Of a stretch of 64,000 bases of DNA, positions 1-8,804 are shown piece after piece. The stretch is from NCBI RefSeq assembly GCF_002355515.1, contig NZ_AP014809.1:1306001-1370000 (forward strand). The letters are read 5' to 3'. Below the pieces are notes generated by a model. It was not told the DNA's origin and ran no database searches. It saw only the letters and a program-made list of their open reading frames with translations. The stretch comes from Methylorubrum populi (GTDB lineage Bacteria; Pseudomonadota; Alphaproteobacteria; Rhizobiales; Beijerinckiaceae). The position numbers and the translations under genes are program-made. Position 1 is the stretch's first letter. Every line of letters starts with the position of its first letter.

Positions 1-432
1 AAGCAGGATGCGCTCGCGCCGGGCGAAGGCGAAGAACGCCGCCGCCGCGGTCTCGGAGGCGGCGTCCGGCACGATCTCGCGCAGCGCCAGCGACACCGCC
101 TCGGGGCGCGCCGCGCGCACCACCGCCATCTGCTCCGGGGCTTCGTAGCGCCCGGCGGCCTCCGAGGTGATCTGCACCACGAGGCGCTCCCCCACCTCCG
201 CGCGGATCGCGGCGGTGAGCGCGCGATAGGCTTCCGCATCAAGGAGATGGCGCCCCTGCGCGTCGCGGACATGGACGTGGATCATGGCCGCCCCCGCCTC
301 GGCGATCTCGGCGGCGGTGCGGGCGATCTCCGCTTGGGTGATCGGCAGGGCCGGATGGTCGGCCTTGGTGCGGGTGGCGCCGTTGGGGGCGTTGGCGAGG
401 ATGAGCGGCGGCCAGCCGGCGTCGTGCGTCAC
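1..432 (-). CDS. Beta-keto acid cleavage enzyme (BKACE/DUF849), N-terminal part
   Basis: The first 144 codons of a BKACE-family protein; the rest lies beyond the left edge. Known members cleave beta-keto acids with acetyl-CoA (3-keto-5-aminohexanoate cleavage enzyme is the founder). The visible part has the family N-terminus: a strand reading LILANAPNGA, the segment LPITQAEIARTAAEIAEAGA, the metal-binding HVHVRD (two His two residues apart, after AAMI), and QITSEAAGRYEAPEQM further on. Translation would start at GTG 432; no strong Shine-Dalgarno is visible. It lies 28 bases downstream of the dctD-type gene on the same strand, so it could be co-transcribed. The substrate cannot be told because BKACE paralogs differ widely. 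Confidence 0.8.
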   Translation of the reverse strand, partial: MTHDAGWPPLILANAPNGATRTKADHPALPITQAEIARTAAEIAEAGAAMIHVHVRDAQGRHLLDAEAYRALTAAIRAEVGERLVVQITSEAAGRYEAPEQMAVVRAARPEAVSLALREIVPDAASETAAAAFFAFARRERILL

Positions 433-460
433 AGGTTCGGTCTCGCGTTGGATAAGGAGG

Positions 461-1819
461 TCAGTCGCCCGCATTCAGGCCCAGTCGCCGCATGCGGTCG
501 GAGAGGGTCTTGCGCGGCAGGCCGAGCGCCCGGGCGGCCTCGGCGATGCGCTGGCCGGAGGCCTTGAGCGCGTCCTCGATGACGAGGCGCTCCACCCGGT
601 CAAGCAGGGCGTCGAGCCCCGGCGCCGCGTCGGCGGCGCCGGCCAGATCCGGGCTGAGGAAACCGAGCACGGCCCGCTCGGCGGCGTTCTTCAACTCGCG
701 CACGTTGCCCGGCCAGTCGGCGAGCATCAGCGAGCGGCGCAGCGAAGGCGGAACCTCGATCACCGGGCGCTGGTACTTCACCGCCGCCTGGACGACGAAC
801 TGCTCGAACAGCAGCGGGATGTCCTCGCGGCGCTCGCGCAACGGGGGCAGGGTCAGCGTCACGACGTTGAGGCGAAAGAACAGGTCGCGGCGGAAGCGCC
901 CGGACTCCGAGAGCGCGTCGAGATCCTCCTTGGTGGCGGCGACCACCCGCAGGTCCACCGGCACGCCGGTATTGGAGCCGAGCCGCTCGATGCGCCGCTC
1001 CTGCAGCACCCGCAGCAGCTTCACCTGCAGCGCCAGCGGCATGCTCTCGACCTCGTCGAGGAACAGGGTGCCGCCGCCGGCATGCTCGACCTTGCCGATG
1101 CGGCGCTTGCCCGCCCCCGTGAAGGCGCCGGCCTCGTGGCCGAACATCTCGCTCTCGAACATGCTCTCGGGGATGGCGCCGCAATTGATCGCCACGAAGG
1201 GCTTGGCCGCCCGCGCGCCGCCCTCGTGCAGGGCGCGGGCGACCTGCTCCTTGCCGGCCCCGGTCTCGCCGAGCACCAGCACGTCGGCGGCGGCCGAGGC
1301 GAGCGAGGCGACGTCGTCGCGCAGGCGCCGCATCGCCGGCGATTGTCCGACGAGGCAGCGCTCCACCGCGCTGCCCCGCGCCTCGCCCCGGTCGAGGGCG
1401 CTGCGCAGGCGGCGGTTCTCGGTCACCAGTGCCCGCTTCTCCAGGGCACGCCGGACCACCTCGACGAAGGCGTCGTTGACGAAGGGCTTCTCGATGAAGT
1501 GGTAGGCCCCCTCGCGCATGGCGGCGACGGCCATGGCGATGTCGCCGTGGCCGGTGACGAGCACCACCGGCAGTTCGGGGTCGCGGCGGCGGATGTCGGC
1601 GAGGAGTTCGAGCCCGTCGCGCCCCGGCAGGCGCACGTCGCTGACGACGATGCCGGAGAAGTCGCGGGTGACGGCCGGAAGAGCCGCCTCGGCGCTGTCG
1701 TAAGCCTCGACCGCGATCCCGGCCAATTGGAGCGCCTGCTCCATGGACAGGCGGACCATCTCCTCGTCGTCGATGAGCACGACCCGCGCGGCGGAGGCCG
1801 GCTCCGTCTCAGGAAACAT
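461..1819 (-). CDS. dctD: DctD-type sigma-54-dependent response regulator
   Basis: A 452-residue transcription activator of the NtrC/DctD class. The receiver domain (about 10-125) has the acidic pair D17/D18, phosphoacceptor D61 in [11 protein letters not shown] and the lysine of IEKPF. The central AAA+ domain has Walker A GETGAGKE, the sigma-54 contact loop GAFTGA, Walker [11 protein letters not shown] and the arginine-finger region [11 protein letters not shown] Fis-type helix-turn-helix closes the protein ([20 protein letters not shown]). Its start overlaps the 3' end of the sensor-kinase gene by 11 bases, so the two are translated as a pair. DctD regulators normally control C4-dicarboxylate uptake, but no DctA or TRAP transporter is adjacent; the neighbours are an ABC importer and a BKACE gene, so the target is open. 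Confidence 0.9.
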   Translation of the reverse strand: MFPETEPASAARVVLIDDEEMVRLSMEQALQLAGIAVEAYDSAEAALPAVTRDFSGIVVSDVRLPGRDGLELLADIRRRDPELPVVLVTGHGDIAMAVAAMREGAYHFIEKPFVNDAFVEVVRRALEKRALVTENRRLRSALDRGEARGSAVERCLVGQSPAMRRLRDDVASLASAAADVLVLGETGAGKEQVARALHEGGARAAKPFVAINCGAIPESMFESEMFGHEAGAFTGAGKRRIGKVEHAGGGTLFLDEVESMPLALQVKLLRVLQERRIERLGSNTGVPVDLRVVAATKEDLDALSESGRFRRDLFFRLNVVTLTLPPLRERREDIPLLFEQFVVQAAVKYQRPVIEVPPSLRRSLMLADWPGNVRELKNAAERAVLGFLSPDLAGAADAAPGLDALLDRVERLVIEDALKASGQRIAEAARALGLPRKTLSDRMRRLGLNAGD

Positions 1820-3686
1820 GGCTGATCCCCTGGCGCATCCTCACCGGCGAAACCGCCCCGCTCCTCTCCTTAGACGGCTCGCGCGCCACGTCCATCACGA
1901 GGTCGAAAGCGAGCCCCCCGCCGGGCATCGGTCGGGGCTGGAGCGTCGCGCCGAACTCGCGGGCGATGGCCAGCGAGATCGGCAGGCCGAGGCCGAGGCC
2001 CTCCCCCGCCGGCTTGGTGGTGAAGAACGGGTCGAAGATGCGGGTGAGCGCCGCCGCGTCGAGCCCCGGCCCGTTATCCTCGACGCTGAGCACGACCTGC
2101 CCCTCCCCGGCCCAGGCGCGCACCGCGACCTCCGCCCCCGGACGGCCCTTGACGGCATCAAGGGCGTTGCCGACGAGGTTGATCAGCACCTGCGACAGGC
2201 GGATCGGCTCGAACACCACCCACTGCGCAGCCGGATCGAGATCGGTCGTGATCCGCGCGCCCGCGTCGCGGATGCGGGCGGACAGGATCGCGAGACTCTC
2301 CGAGACCGCCGCACCGACATCGACCGCGACCCGCTCCGTGCCCGAGCGGCGGGAGAAGCTGCGCAACTGTCCCGTGATCTTGCCGAGCCGGTCGACCAGA
2401 GACACGATGCGGGTCAGGTTGGCGGCGGCCTCCGTCTCCCGGCCCTGACGCAGGAAGGCAGAGGCATTGTCGGCCAAGCCCCGCAGGGCGGCGAGCGGCT
2501 GGTTCAGCTCGTGGGTGATGCCGGCCGCCATCTGGCCCAGCGTCGCCATCTTGGCGGTCTGGACCAGTTCGCCCTGGGTCTCCCTGAGATTGGCCTCGGC
2601 ACGGGTCCGCTCCTCAATCTCGCCCGCGAGCCTGAGATTGGCCGCGCTCAGATCGGCGGTGCGGGCCGCGACCTTGGCTTCGAGCTCGCGCTGCGCCGCG
2701 CGGTTCTCGCGCACCCGCCGCAGGTGCTGACTCCCGTAGAGGCCGATCAGGCCGAGCACGACCAGCGCCAGGATCGCGCCGACCCGGGCGCTGCGCCCGG
2801 CAATGGCCACCGGCGCCGCGTCGGCGAAGAGCAGCAGCGTCCAGCCATAGGCCGGCAGGGCCTGCTGCTCGAACAGGGCCCGACCGTGCGGCGCCGCCTC
2901 GGACCGGCTGACCAGCGGCACGCCGCCCACTGTCTCCGTCAGGCCGAGATCGATCACGCGATAGTCGTCGCGCCCGTACTGGCGCGTCCGCTCCATGCGC
3001 GCGCGGGCGGCGGTGTCGAGCGGCCCCGTCGCGCGGAATTTGAGGGTGGGGTCGGAGGCGAGGAAGACGATGCCGTTCTCGTCGGCCACGAGCACGCGGT
3101 CGGTGCCCTCGCGCCAGATCGTCTCCATGGAATCGAGGCTGACCTTGGTCGCCACCACGCCGCGCACGGCGCCGTCGATGACGACCGGGGCGCTGATGAA
3201 GTAGCCGGGCACACCGGTGAGGGTCCCGATGGCGTAGAACCGCCCGATCCGCCCGCCGCGCGCCTCCGTGAAGTAGGGCCGGTAGGAGAAGTCCTGGCCG
3301 ACATAGGTCTGGGACGTGTCCCAGTTCGAGGCGGCGATGGTCAGGCCGGAGGGGACCAGCAGGTAGACGACGCCTGCCCCGGCGTCGCGGCTCAGCCGCT
3401 TGAGATAGGCGTTGACGGTGGCGACCTGCGCCGGATCCTCGGGCGCGGCCAGCAATTGCCGGACCCGGGGATCGAGGGCCGCCGCCGCCGGCAGGAAGCC
3501 GAAGCGCTCGATGGCGCCCTCCAGGCTCTGGGCGTAGATCTCCGCCCGCTGGCGGGCATCGCCAGCGAGGCTCGCGGCGACGCGGTCCTCGGTCACGTCG
3601 CCCGCCTTGATCACGACGAGGATCGCCGCGACCGCCAGCACGGCGAGGAGCAGGGCGCGCAAGGCCTTGGCGCGGGGAAAGGGCAT
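1809..3686 (-). CDS. dctB: DctB-type membrane sensor histidine kinase
   Basis: A 625-residue kinase paired with the downstream DctD-type regulator. An N-terminal membrane segment (about 8-25, rich in A, V, I, L) is followed by a long periplasmic region with the double-PAS/dCache look of DctB (YLLVPSGLTIAASNW, DFSYRPYFTEA, FYAIGTLTGVPGYFIS), a second membrane segment near residue 300 and a coiled coil. The H box reads GITHELNQPLAALRGLADNA; the HATPase domain shows N box LINLVGNALDAV and G boxes VEDNGPGLD and GEGLGLGLPIS. The ligand pocket probably binds a small carboxylate, by analogy with DctB; this was not tested. A palindromic element upstream (3758-3865) separates it from the ABC transporter genes, so it may have its own promoter. 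Confidence 0.9.
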   Translation of the reverse strand: MPFPRAKALRALLLAVLAVAAILVVIKAGDVTEDRVAASLAGDARQRAEIYAQSLEGAIERFGFLPAAAALDPRVRQLLAAPEDPAQVATVNAYLKRLSRDAGAGVVYLLVPSGLTIAASNWDTSQTYVGQDFSYRPYFTEARGGRIGRFYAIGTLTGVPGYFISAPVVIDGAVRGVVATKVSLDSMETIWREGTDRVLVADENGIVFLASDPTLKFRATGPLDTAARARMERTRQYGRDDYRVIDLGLTETVGGVPLVSRSEAAPHGRALFEQQALPAYGWTLLLFADAAPVAIAGRSARVGAILALVVLGLIGLYGSQHLRRVRENRAAQRELEAKVAARTADLSAANLRLAGEIEERTRAEANLRETQGELVQTAKMATLGQMAAGITHELNQPLAALRGLADNASAFLRQGRETEAAANLTRIVSLVDRLGKITGQLRSFSRRSGTERVAVDVGAAVSESLAILSARIRDAGARITTDLDPAAQWVVFEPIRLSQVLINLVGNALDAVKGRPGAEVAVRAWAGEGQVVLSVEDNGPGLDAAALTRIFDPFFTTKPAGEGLGLGLPISLAIAREFGATLQPRPMPGGGLAFDLVMDVAREPSKERSGAVSPVRMRQGISHVS

Positions 3687-3757
3687 GGCGATTCTGTGCG
3701 CCGGTGCGTGCCAGCATGCTCCCGATGGATCGACGGACCGATCCGTCGCTCCACCCC

Positions 3758-3865
3758 CATCCTGACGGTGCCGGAGCGGAGGCCTCGAAGGGGGCTCCAG
3801 CCAGCCGCACGCGATCTGGAAGATCCTTCGAGGCCCGCTCGCGCGGGCACCTCAGAATGAGGATT
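3758..3865. repeat. Large imperfect palindromic intergenic element
   Basis: Core arms 3781-3800 and 3816-3835 pair with two mismatches or bulges (GGCCTCGAAGG against CCTTCGAGGCC). The similarity continues outward: CATCCTGACGGTGCC on the left mirrors the complement of the CTCAGAATGAGG region on the right, and the right arm contains the small GCCCGCTCGCGCGGGC hairpin. This is the architecture of the palindromic elements scattered between genes in Rhizobiales. It sits between the ABC-ATPase and dctB genes and may stop transcription between them. Confidence 0.6.
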
Positions 3866-3929
3866 GAATAGGATTACGGCCGCAAGCGGGAGCCGCCAAC
3901 CTCGTCGGCGGCTCCATCCGGAAGCGGAC

Positions 3930-4820
3930 TCAATCCGTCGTCAGCCCCTTCATCTCGACCTCCTCGAAGCGGTGCTGCTCGGCGGTGACGAGGGCGGAGA
4001 GGTCACGCTTCATGGCGTTGAAGGCGGCCGAGGCGCTGTCGCGCGGTCGGGGCAGATCGACCCGGATGTCGCGCTTGATCGTGCCGGGACGGTAGGTCAG
4101 CACCACGATGCGGTCCGCGAGGTAGATCGATTCCTCGATCGAGTGCGTGACGAACACGATGGTCTTGCCGGTGGCCGCCCAGATCCGCAGCAGTTCGTCC
4201 TGAAGCGAGCGGCGGGTCAGGGCATCGAGCGCGCCGAACGGCTCGTCCATCAGCATCACCGGGCTGTCCAGCGCCAGCACGCGGGCGATCGCCACGCGCT
4301 GACGCATGCCGCCGGACAGATCCTTGGGGAAGCGGTCGCGGAACTCGGTGAGCTTGAGCATCTCGAGGAGCTCGGCCACCCGCGCCTCGATCGCGGCGCG
4401 GCCCATCCCCTTGATCTCGAGGCCGAAGGCGATGTTCTGCGCCACGCTCATCCAGGGGAACAGCGCGTATTCCTGAAACACCATGCCCCGGTCGGGACCG
4501 GGCTCGGCGACCTTGGTGCCGTCGACGGTGATGCCGCCGCGGGTCGGGTGCGAGAAGCCGGCGATGGCGTTGAGGAGCGTCGACTTCCCGCAGCCGGACG
4601 GGCCCAGCAGGCAGACGAACTCACCGCGGTTGATGGTGAGGTCGATGTCCTTGAGGGCGACGACCTCGCCGCCGGGGACGGGGAAGACCTTGTCGACGCC
4701 GGTCACCACGATGTGCGGGGCGGCGTGCGAGGGGGCGGCGCCCAGGGGCGGGGCGACCGGCGGGGCGACCGGCACGGCGCGCTGCGTGACGGCGTCGATG
4801 GGATGCGGTTGCACGGACAT
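3930..4820 (-). CDS. ABC transporter ATP-binding protein (nitrate/sulfonate/taurine type)
   Basis: A 296-residue ATPase of the SsuB/TauB/NrtD group. Walker A is GPSGCGKST, the Q loop lies in MVFQEYALFPW, the signature is LSGGMRQR, Walker B is VMLMDEPFGALD and the H loop is VTHS. The first 35 residues are a Pro/Ala-rich extension before the ABC fold begins at IVVTGVDKVF. The ATG at 4820 was chosen; the open frame runs further upstream but there only mirrors the permease gene. It lies 8 bases after the permease gene and is the last of three genes (binding protein, permease, ATPase). The substrate is not evident from the ATPase. Confidence 0.9.
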   Translation of the reverse strand: MSVQPHPIDAVTQRAVPVAPPVAPPLGAAPSHAAPHIVVTGVDKVFPVPGGEVVALKDIDLTINRGEFVCLLGPSGCGKSTLLNAIAGFSHPTRGGITVDGTKVAEPGPDRGMVFQEYALFPWMSVAQNIAFGLEIKGMGRAAIEARVAELLEMLKLTEFRDRFPKDLSGGMRQRVAIARVLALDSPVMLMDEPFGALDALTRRSLQDELLRIWAATGKTIVFVTHSIEESIYLADRIVVLTYRPGTIKRDIRVDLPRPRDSASAAFNAMKRDLSALVTAEQHRFEEVEMKGLTTD

Positions 4821-4828
4821 GGTCTCCC

Positions 4829-5650
4829 TCACGATTCCAGGCCGCGGTGCCAGCGGAGCAGGTGGTTGTTCAGGCGGCTGACGCCCATGTCGATGAGGAG
4901 GCCCAGCGCCCCGATGGTCAGCATCCCGGCGATGATCTTGTCGGACCAGAAGTACTCGCGCGCCTCGAGGATGCGGAAGCCCAGCCCATTGTTGACCGCG
5001 ATCATCTCGGCCACGATCACCACGATGAAGGCGGTGCCGATACCGATCCGCGCCCCCGACAGGATGTAGGGGGTGGCTGCCGGCAGGATGACCCGGCGGA
5101 AGATCGTCATCCGGCTCGCGCCCAGGCTGCGGGCGGCGCGGATGTAGATCCCGTCCACGTGCCGCACGCCGGCGATGGTGTTCATCAGCACCGGGAAGAA
5201 GGCGCCGATGGCGATGAGGAACACGGCGGGCGCGTTGCCGAGGCCGAACCACAGGATCGAGAGCGGGATGTAGGCGATCGGCGGGATCGGCCGCAGCACC
5301 TGCATCAAGGGGTTGATGTGGCGGTAGATCACGTCGCTCGTGCCCATGAACAGGCCGAGCGGCAGGGCGAGCCCGGCGCCGACGAGGAAGCCGACGACGA
5401 CGCGATAGAGCGAGGCCATCGCGTCGTGCAGCATCTCGCCGGAGAACAGCCAGAGGAACCACGAGCCGTGGGCCGGATCGTAGGCTTCGAGCGGCGCGAG
5501 ATAGGCCCACCAGCGCGCCGCGACCGCGGCGGGCGAGGGCAGGACCATCGGGTTGACGAGCCCGGCGGTGCAGGCGAGCTGCCAGATCAGGAGGACGGCG
5601 ATCGGAACCGCGAAGCCCTCGGCCAGGGGTTTGAGGCGGGCGGCGTTCAT
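4829..5650 (-). CDS. ABC transporter permease (SsuC/TauC type)
   Basis: A 273-residue inner-membrane permease of the binding-protein-dependent family. Hydrophobic segments lie near residues 15-33, 75-97, 108-130, 135-150 and 225-245. The EAA loop that docks the ATPase is recognisable (IYIRAARSLGASRMTIFRRVILPAATPYILSG region, with EAA replaced by RAA). It sits 13 bases downstream of the binding-protein gene and 8 bases upstream of the ATPase gene, so the three form one operon. Confidence 0.9.
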   Translation of the reverse strand: MNAARLKPLAEGFAVPIAVLLIWQLACTAGLVNPMVLPSPAAVAARWWAYLAPLEAYDPAHGSWFLWLFSGEMLHDAMASLYRVVVGFLVGAGLALPLGLFMGTSDVIYRHINPLMQVLRPIPPIAYIPLSILWFGLGNAPAVFLIAIGAFFPVLMNTIAGVRHVDGIYIRAARSLGASRMTIFRRVILPAATPYILSGARIGIGTAFIVVIVAEMIAVNNGLGFRILEAREYFWSDKIIAGMLTIGALGLLIDMGVSRLNNHLLRWHRGLES

Positions 5651-5663
5651 CGGGAAGGCCTCC

Positions 5664-6644
5664 TCAGTTCGTGCCGACGGAAGCCTTGGCGGCCTCCAGC
5701 AGATCGAGTTTTACCCAATCGACGGCCTTGGCGGGCTTCGACATCTTGCCGATGCCGTGCTCGGCCATGACGTCGGTGGTCTTCTGGATGTGGTCGGCGC
5801 TCATATCGAGGGTGTAGGGCGAGTTGGCGAGCGCCTCCTGGAACTCGGGGCCGGTGAGCTGGCCCTTGAACACGTCCTGCGTGACGAAGGTCTCGGCTGC
5901 CTTCGGATCGTCCATGAAGGTCTTCTGCGCCTTCACGAAGCACTCCATGAACTTGGCCGCGACGGGCTTCTTCTCGCCGTAGAACTTCTCCGTCATCACC
6001 AGCGTGCGGATCGGCGAGCCGACCGGGGTGTCGTAGGGCTTGATCACCTCGACGCCGAAGCCGCGGGCGATGGCCTGGGCCGATTGCGGCTCGGTCTGCA
6101 TAATCGCGTCGACCTGCTTCTGCAGCAGCGCTTGGTTCAGATCCGGATATCCGAGGAAGATCAGGTTGACGTCGCGGTTCTTCAGGCCGTGCTTGGCCAT
6201 CTCGGCGCCGAGCAGCACCTCCTGGATCGAGCCGCGGGTGACGCCGACCTTCTTACCCTTGAGATCGGCCGCCGACTTGATGCCGGATTCCGGCGTCGCG
6301 AGCAGGCGGGCGCCGCCGCGGGCGAAGCCGCCGACGATGTAGACCGGCGCGCCGTTGCCGCGGGCCGAGATCGCGGCCTCCGAGGCGGTGGCACCGACAT
6401 CGAGTTCGCCGGCGAGCATCGCCTGCATGATGTCCGGGCCCTTGGCGAAGATCTTGAGATCGATGGTGATGCCGCAGTTCTTGGCGATCTCCTTGACGTA
6501 GGAGACGCCGGCGAAGTGGGCGAGCTTCAGGTTGCCGACGCGGACCACTTCCTGCGCGGAGAGCGGGAGCGGCGCGAGCAGGGCGGAGGTCGCGACGGCG
6601 AGGGACGCGAGGCGGCGACGCGACAGGTGAAGACGGTCGAGCAA
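5664..6644 (-). CDS. ABC transporter substrate-binding protein (NMT1/SsuA-like)
   Basis: A 326-residue periplasmic binding protein. It has a signal peptide with a positively charged start (LHLSRRRLASLA) and an Ala-rich core ending at PLSAQE. The mature protein shows SsuA/NMT1-family features: VGNLKLAHFAGVSYV, AMLAGELDVGATASEAAISA and LKGKKVGVTRGSIQEV followed by ALLQKQVDAIMQTEP. Family members bind sulfonates, nitrate, taurine, thiamine precursors or aromatic acids; nothing visible picks one. It is the first gene of a three-gene transporter operon and has a sigma-54-type promoter about 57 bases upstream, suggesting control by nutrient limitation or by the neighbouring DctD-type regulator. Confidence 0.87.
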   Translation of the reverse strand: MLDRLHLSRRRLASLAVATSALLAPLPLSAQEVVRVGNLKLAHFAGVSYVKEIAKNCGITIDLKIFAKGPDIMQAMLAGELDVGATASEAAISARGNGAPVYIVGGFARGGARLLATPESGIKSAADLKGKKVGVTRGSIQEVLLGAEMAKHGLKNRDVNLIFLGYPDLNQALLQKQVDAIMQTEPQSAQAIARGFGVEVIKPYDTPVGSPIRTLVMTEKFYGEKKPVAAKFMECFVKAQKTFMDDPKAAETFVTQDVFKGQLTGPEFQEALANSPYTLDMSADHIQKTTDVMAEHGIGKMSKPAKAVDWVKLDLLEAAKASVGTN

Positions 6645-6699
6645 GGGGTTTCTCCCTGATGGCCCGGCTCTGCGGCCGGTGCGGTTGGCCCCGGCTCCA

Positions 6700-6716
6700 T
6701 TGCAGAGCGCATGCCA
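6700..6716 (-). promoter_or_regulatory. Sigma-54 (-24/-12) promoter for the ABC transporter operon
   Basis: Read on the minus strand the site is TGGCATG-CGCT-CTGCAA against the consensus TGGCACG-N4-TTGCA. The invariant GG and GC are exactly ten bases apart. The predicted start is near 6690, giving a leader of roughly 45 bases before the ATG at 6644. A sigma-54 activator (DctD-type) is encoded just downstream of the operon. Confidence 0.6.
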
Positions 6717-6831
6717 GCCATGCAGGAAGCGCCAGTCGTCGTTTAAGGGATTGCAACCAATGAAATTTTTTCTTGAGACCGCCCGAAGCTCCGTGTCGAG
6801 TGCGGCGGTTTCCCGCCACCCGGCCCGGGAG

Positions 6832-6851
6832 GGCGGCGGAAATCCGCCGCC
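6832..6851. terminator. Perfect GC hairpin downstream of the minC paralog
   Basis: Nine-base arms (GGCGGCGGA and TCCGCCGCC) around an AA loop, about 57 bases past the minC-paralog stop on the minus strand. There is no run of T on either side, so a terminator role is only probable. Confidence 0.35.
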
Positions 6852-6907
6852 GGCGCATCGTCACGATGGATGAGAGATCCGGGATCGCCCGGACCGGGGC
6901 CGTAGCG

Positions 6908-7645
6908 TCAGTCGAGCGGCACGAGGACGATCGCATCCCCTTCGAGCCGCGCCTGGACGGCCTGGCCCCAGCGGGCGCCGCCGAGATCGTCGGCGGTCTT
7001 GTAAAGACCGTCGACGGCGATGAGTTCCGGCTCGAACTTGCGGGCGAGGATGCGCGCCCCCGGATCGCCCACGGCGCCGGCGATCGCCCGGCCGCGCAGG
7101 GCGCCGTAGACGTGAATCGAGCCGCCGGCGATCACCTCCGCCCCCGAGGCCACCGATCCGAGCACGGTGACGTCGCCGTCGAGATGCTGGATCACCTGCC
7201 CCGAGCGCACCGGCGCGTCGAGGACGAAGGAGCGTGGCCGGGGCGGCGCCGGCGGCGCCACCAGCGCCGGGGCGGATGCCTGAGCCGCGGCGGCGGGAGC
7301 CTCGGGCGTTGCGGCACCGGGCTCGGGCGGAGCGATGTCCTCGACCGGCTTGCCGCCCACCAGCGGCGGCGGGAAGCCCGGCCCGAGCGAGGTCGGGCCG
7401 ATCCCCTCGATGCCGAGGATGGTGATCGAGCGCCGGTTCAGCTCCTCGCAGAGATGGGCGAGATCCGAGCGCTCGAAGCGCAGGCCGGTCACGTCGAGGA
7501 TGATGGCCCGCACCGAGAAGAAGGCGGGCGCCCGCTGCTTGAGCGCGTCGAGTTCGGCGAGCCACTGGTCGATCGGCGGCACGGGCGCCAGCACCATCGC
7601 CAGGAAGGAGCGGCCGCGGAAGCGGATCGGGGGACGGTCGGTCAC
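6908..7645 (-). CDS. minC: MinC-family septum-site protein, stand-alone paralog
   Basis: A 245-residue MinC homologue, the second in this window. The N-terminal domain (about 1-105) carries PIRFRGRSFLAMVLAP and AIILDVTGLRF; a Pro/Ala-rich linker follows (about 105-140). The C-terminal beta-helix domain has the MinC hallmarks SGQVIQHLDGDVTVLGSV, GAEVIAGGSIHVYGALRGRA and ARILARKFEPELIAVDG. Canonical MinC blocks FtsZ polymerisation through the N-domain and binds MinD through the C-domain. This copy has no minD or minE beside it. It could be a second Min inhibitor, perhaps used under other conditions, or a protein using the MinC fold differently. Confidence 0.88.
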   Translation of the reverse strand: MTDRPPIRFRGRSFLAMVLAPVPPIDQWLAELDALKQRAPAFFSVRAIILDVTGLRFERSDLAHLCEELNRRSITILGIEGIGPTSLGPGFPPPLVGGKPVEDIAPPEPGAATPEAPAAAAQASAPALVAPPAPPRPRSFVLDAPVRSGQVIQHLDGDVTVLGSVASGAEVIAGGSIHVYGALRGRAIAGAVGDPGARILARKFEPELIAVDGLYKTADDLGGARWGQAVQARLEGDAIVLVPLD

Positions 7646-7798
7646 GGGCAGGTTCGCGGTGAGGGGATCATGCCGGTCAGCTTATGGCAGATCGCGGGCC
7701 GCGCCGCATGCGGGCGCGCCCTCCTCAACAACAAAGGCGTGCGGCCTCCCCGCCCCGCGTCCGCCGCGTCCGCACCGATGTCCTGCGGGATCGCGGCG

Positions 7799-8554
7799 TC
7801 AGCCATTCCCGACCCGGCCGACCCGGAGCGACAGCGGAAAGGACACCGGCCTGACCATACCCGGATCGCCCCAGGCCGCGGCCAACGCCGCATGGAAGCT
7901 CTCGATCGGGCCGCGGCCGACGGCCTTCTCCGCCGCCCGCACCGCCGACCACGTCTCGATGTATCCGGCCAGATCCGCCAGCCGCCACGCCACTGTGATG
8001 CTGAGCCTCGGCGCGTCCAGTTCCGGGAAGGGAAAGGGCAGCGAACGGTAGCCGTCCTCGACATGCCGGCGCTCCGGCGGCCAGAACGACCCGATCACGG
8101 CGTCGTAGAAGTGTCGGACGACGCGATCGGCGGCGTCGGACAGATGCAGCACGCCGTAGGTGATCAGGGCCAGCACCGCCCCGGGCCGGGCGACGCGGCG
8201 AACCTCGTCGTAGAACGGATCGAGGTCGAGCCAGTGCGCGGCCTGCGCGACGGTGACGAGGTCGGCGCTCGCATCCGGCAGGCCGGATCGCTCGGCCGGA
8301 GCCGCACGGTACCGCACCCGCTCATGCGGCGTCGCCGCCGCGATCTGCCCGGCGCTGGCATCGGTGGCGACCACCGCCGCGAATCGCTCGGCCAGACGCG
8401 TGGAGAGCTGGCCGGTGCCGCAGCCGACATCGAGGGCGAGATCCCGTCCGGGCGCCGCATCCGCGAGAAAATCCACCAGGGCCGCCGGGTAGGTCGGCCG
8501 GTGGGCGGCGTAGCCGGCGCTGTTGTCCGAGAAGTGATCCTTGAACGCGCTCAT
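7799..8554 (-). CDS. Class I SAM-dependent methyltransferase
   Basis: A 251-residue methyltransferase of the Methyltransf_11/UbiE-like group. Motif I is [13 protein letters not shown], the acidic end of strand 2 is VVATDAS, motif II lies in [20 protein letters not shown] and motif III in [14 protein letters not shown]. The start [20 protein letters not shown] is typical of the small-molecule and trans-aconitate-type methyltransferases. The ATG at 8554 was chosen because the open frame upstream of it is only the mirror image of typA. It is divergent from typA across a 250-base spacer. The substrate is unknown. Confidence 0.85.
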   Translation of the reverse strand: MSAFKDHFSDNSAGYAAHRPTYPAALVDFLADAAPGRDLALDVGCGTGQLSTRLAERFAAVVATDASAGQIAAATPHERVRYRAAPAERSGLPDASADLVTVAQAAHWLDLDPFYDEVRRVARPGAVLALITYGVLHLSDAADRVVRHFYDAVIGSFWPPERRHVEDGYRSLPFPFPELDAPRLSITVAWRLADLAGYIETWSAVRAAEKAVGRGPIESFHAALAAAWGDPGMVRPVSFPLSLRVGRVGNG

Positions 8555-8804
8555 GCGGATGGTCCCTGCTCCCGCGCCCGAATCGGCAGACCGGAGGGCC
8601 AGACCGAATCGACAGACATGTTCCCCCGGCGGGTGTGTCCTCGCCGCAGGGCGGTCAACCCGCACTTGCCGGATCGGCCGCCAGCTTATATTGCGACGCG
8701 ATACCGCCCGAATCCGTACACTGGCGTCACGACCGTCGAAGCACGGCCCGCGACACGCCGCTTTATGGCCGGGCTCCACGTTTCCGAACGTTTTCGAGAC
8801 CCCG

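Noticed and set aside
1743..3860. 705-codon plus-strand open frame
   Set aside because: Opposite-strand shadow of dctB; composition is His/Arg/Gly-rich with no family motif, while the minus strand has clear kinase motifs.
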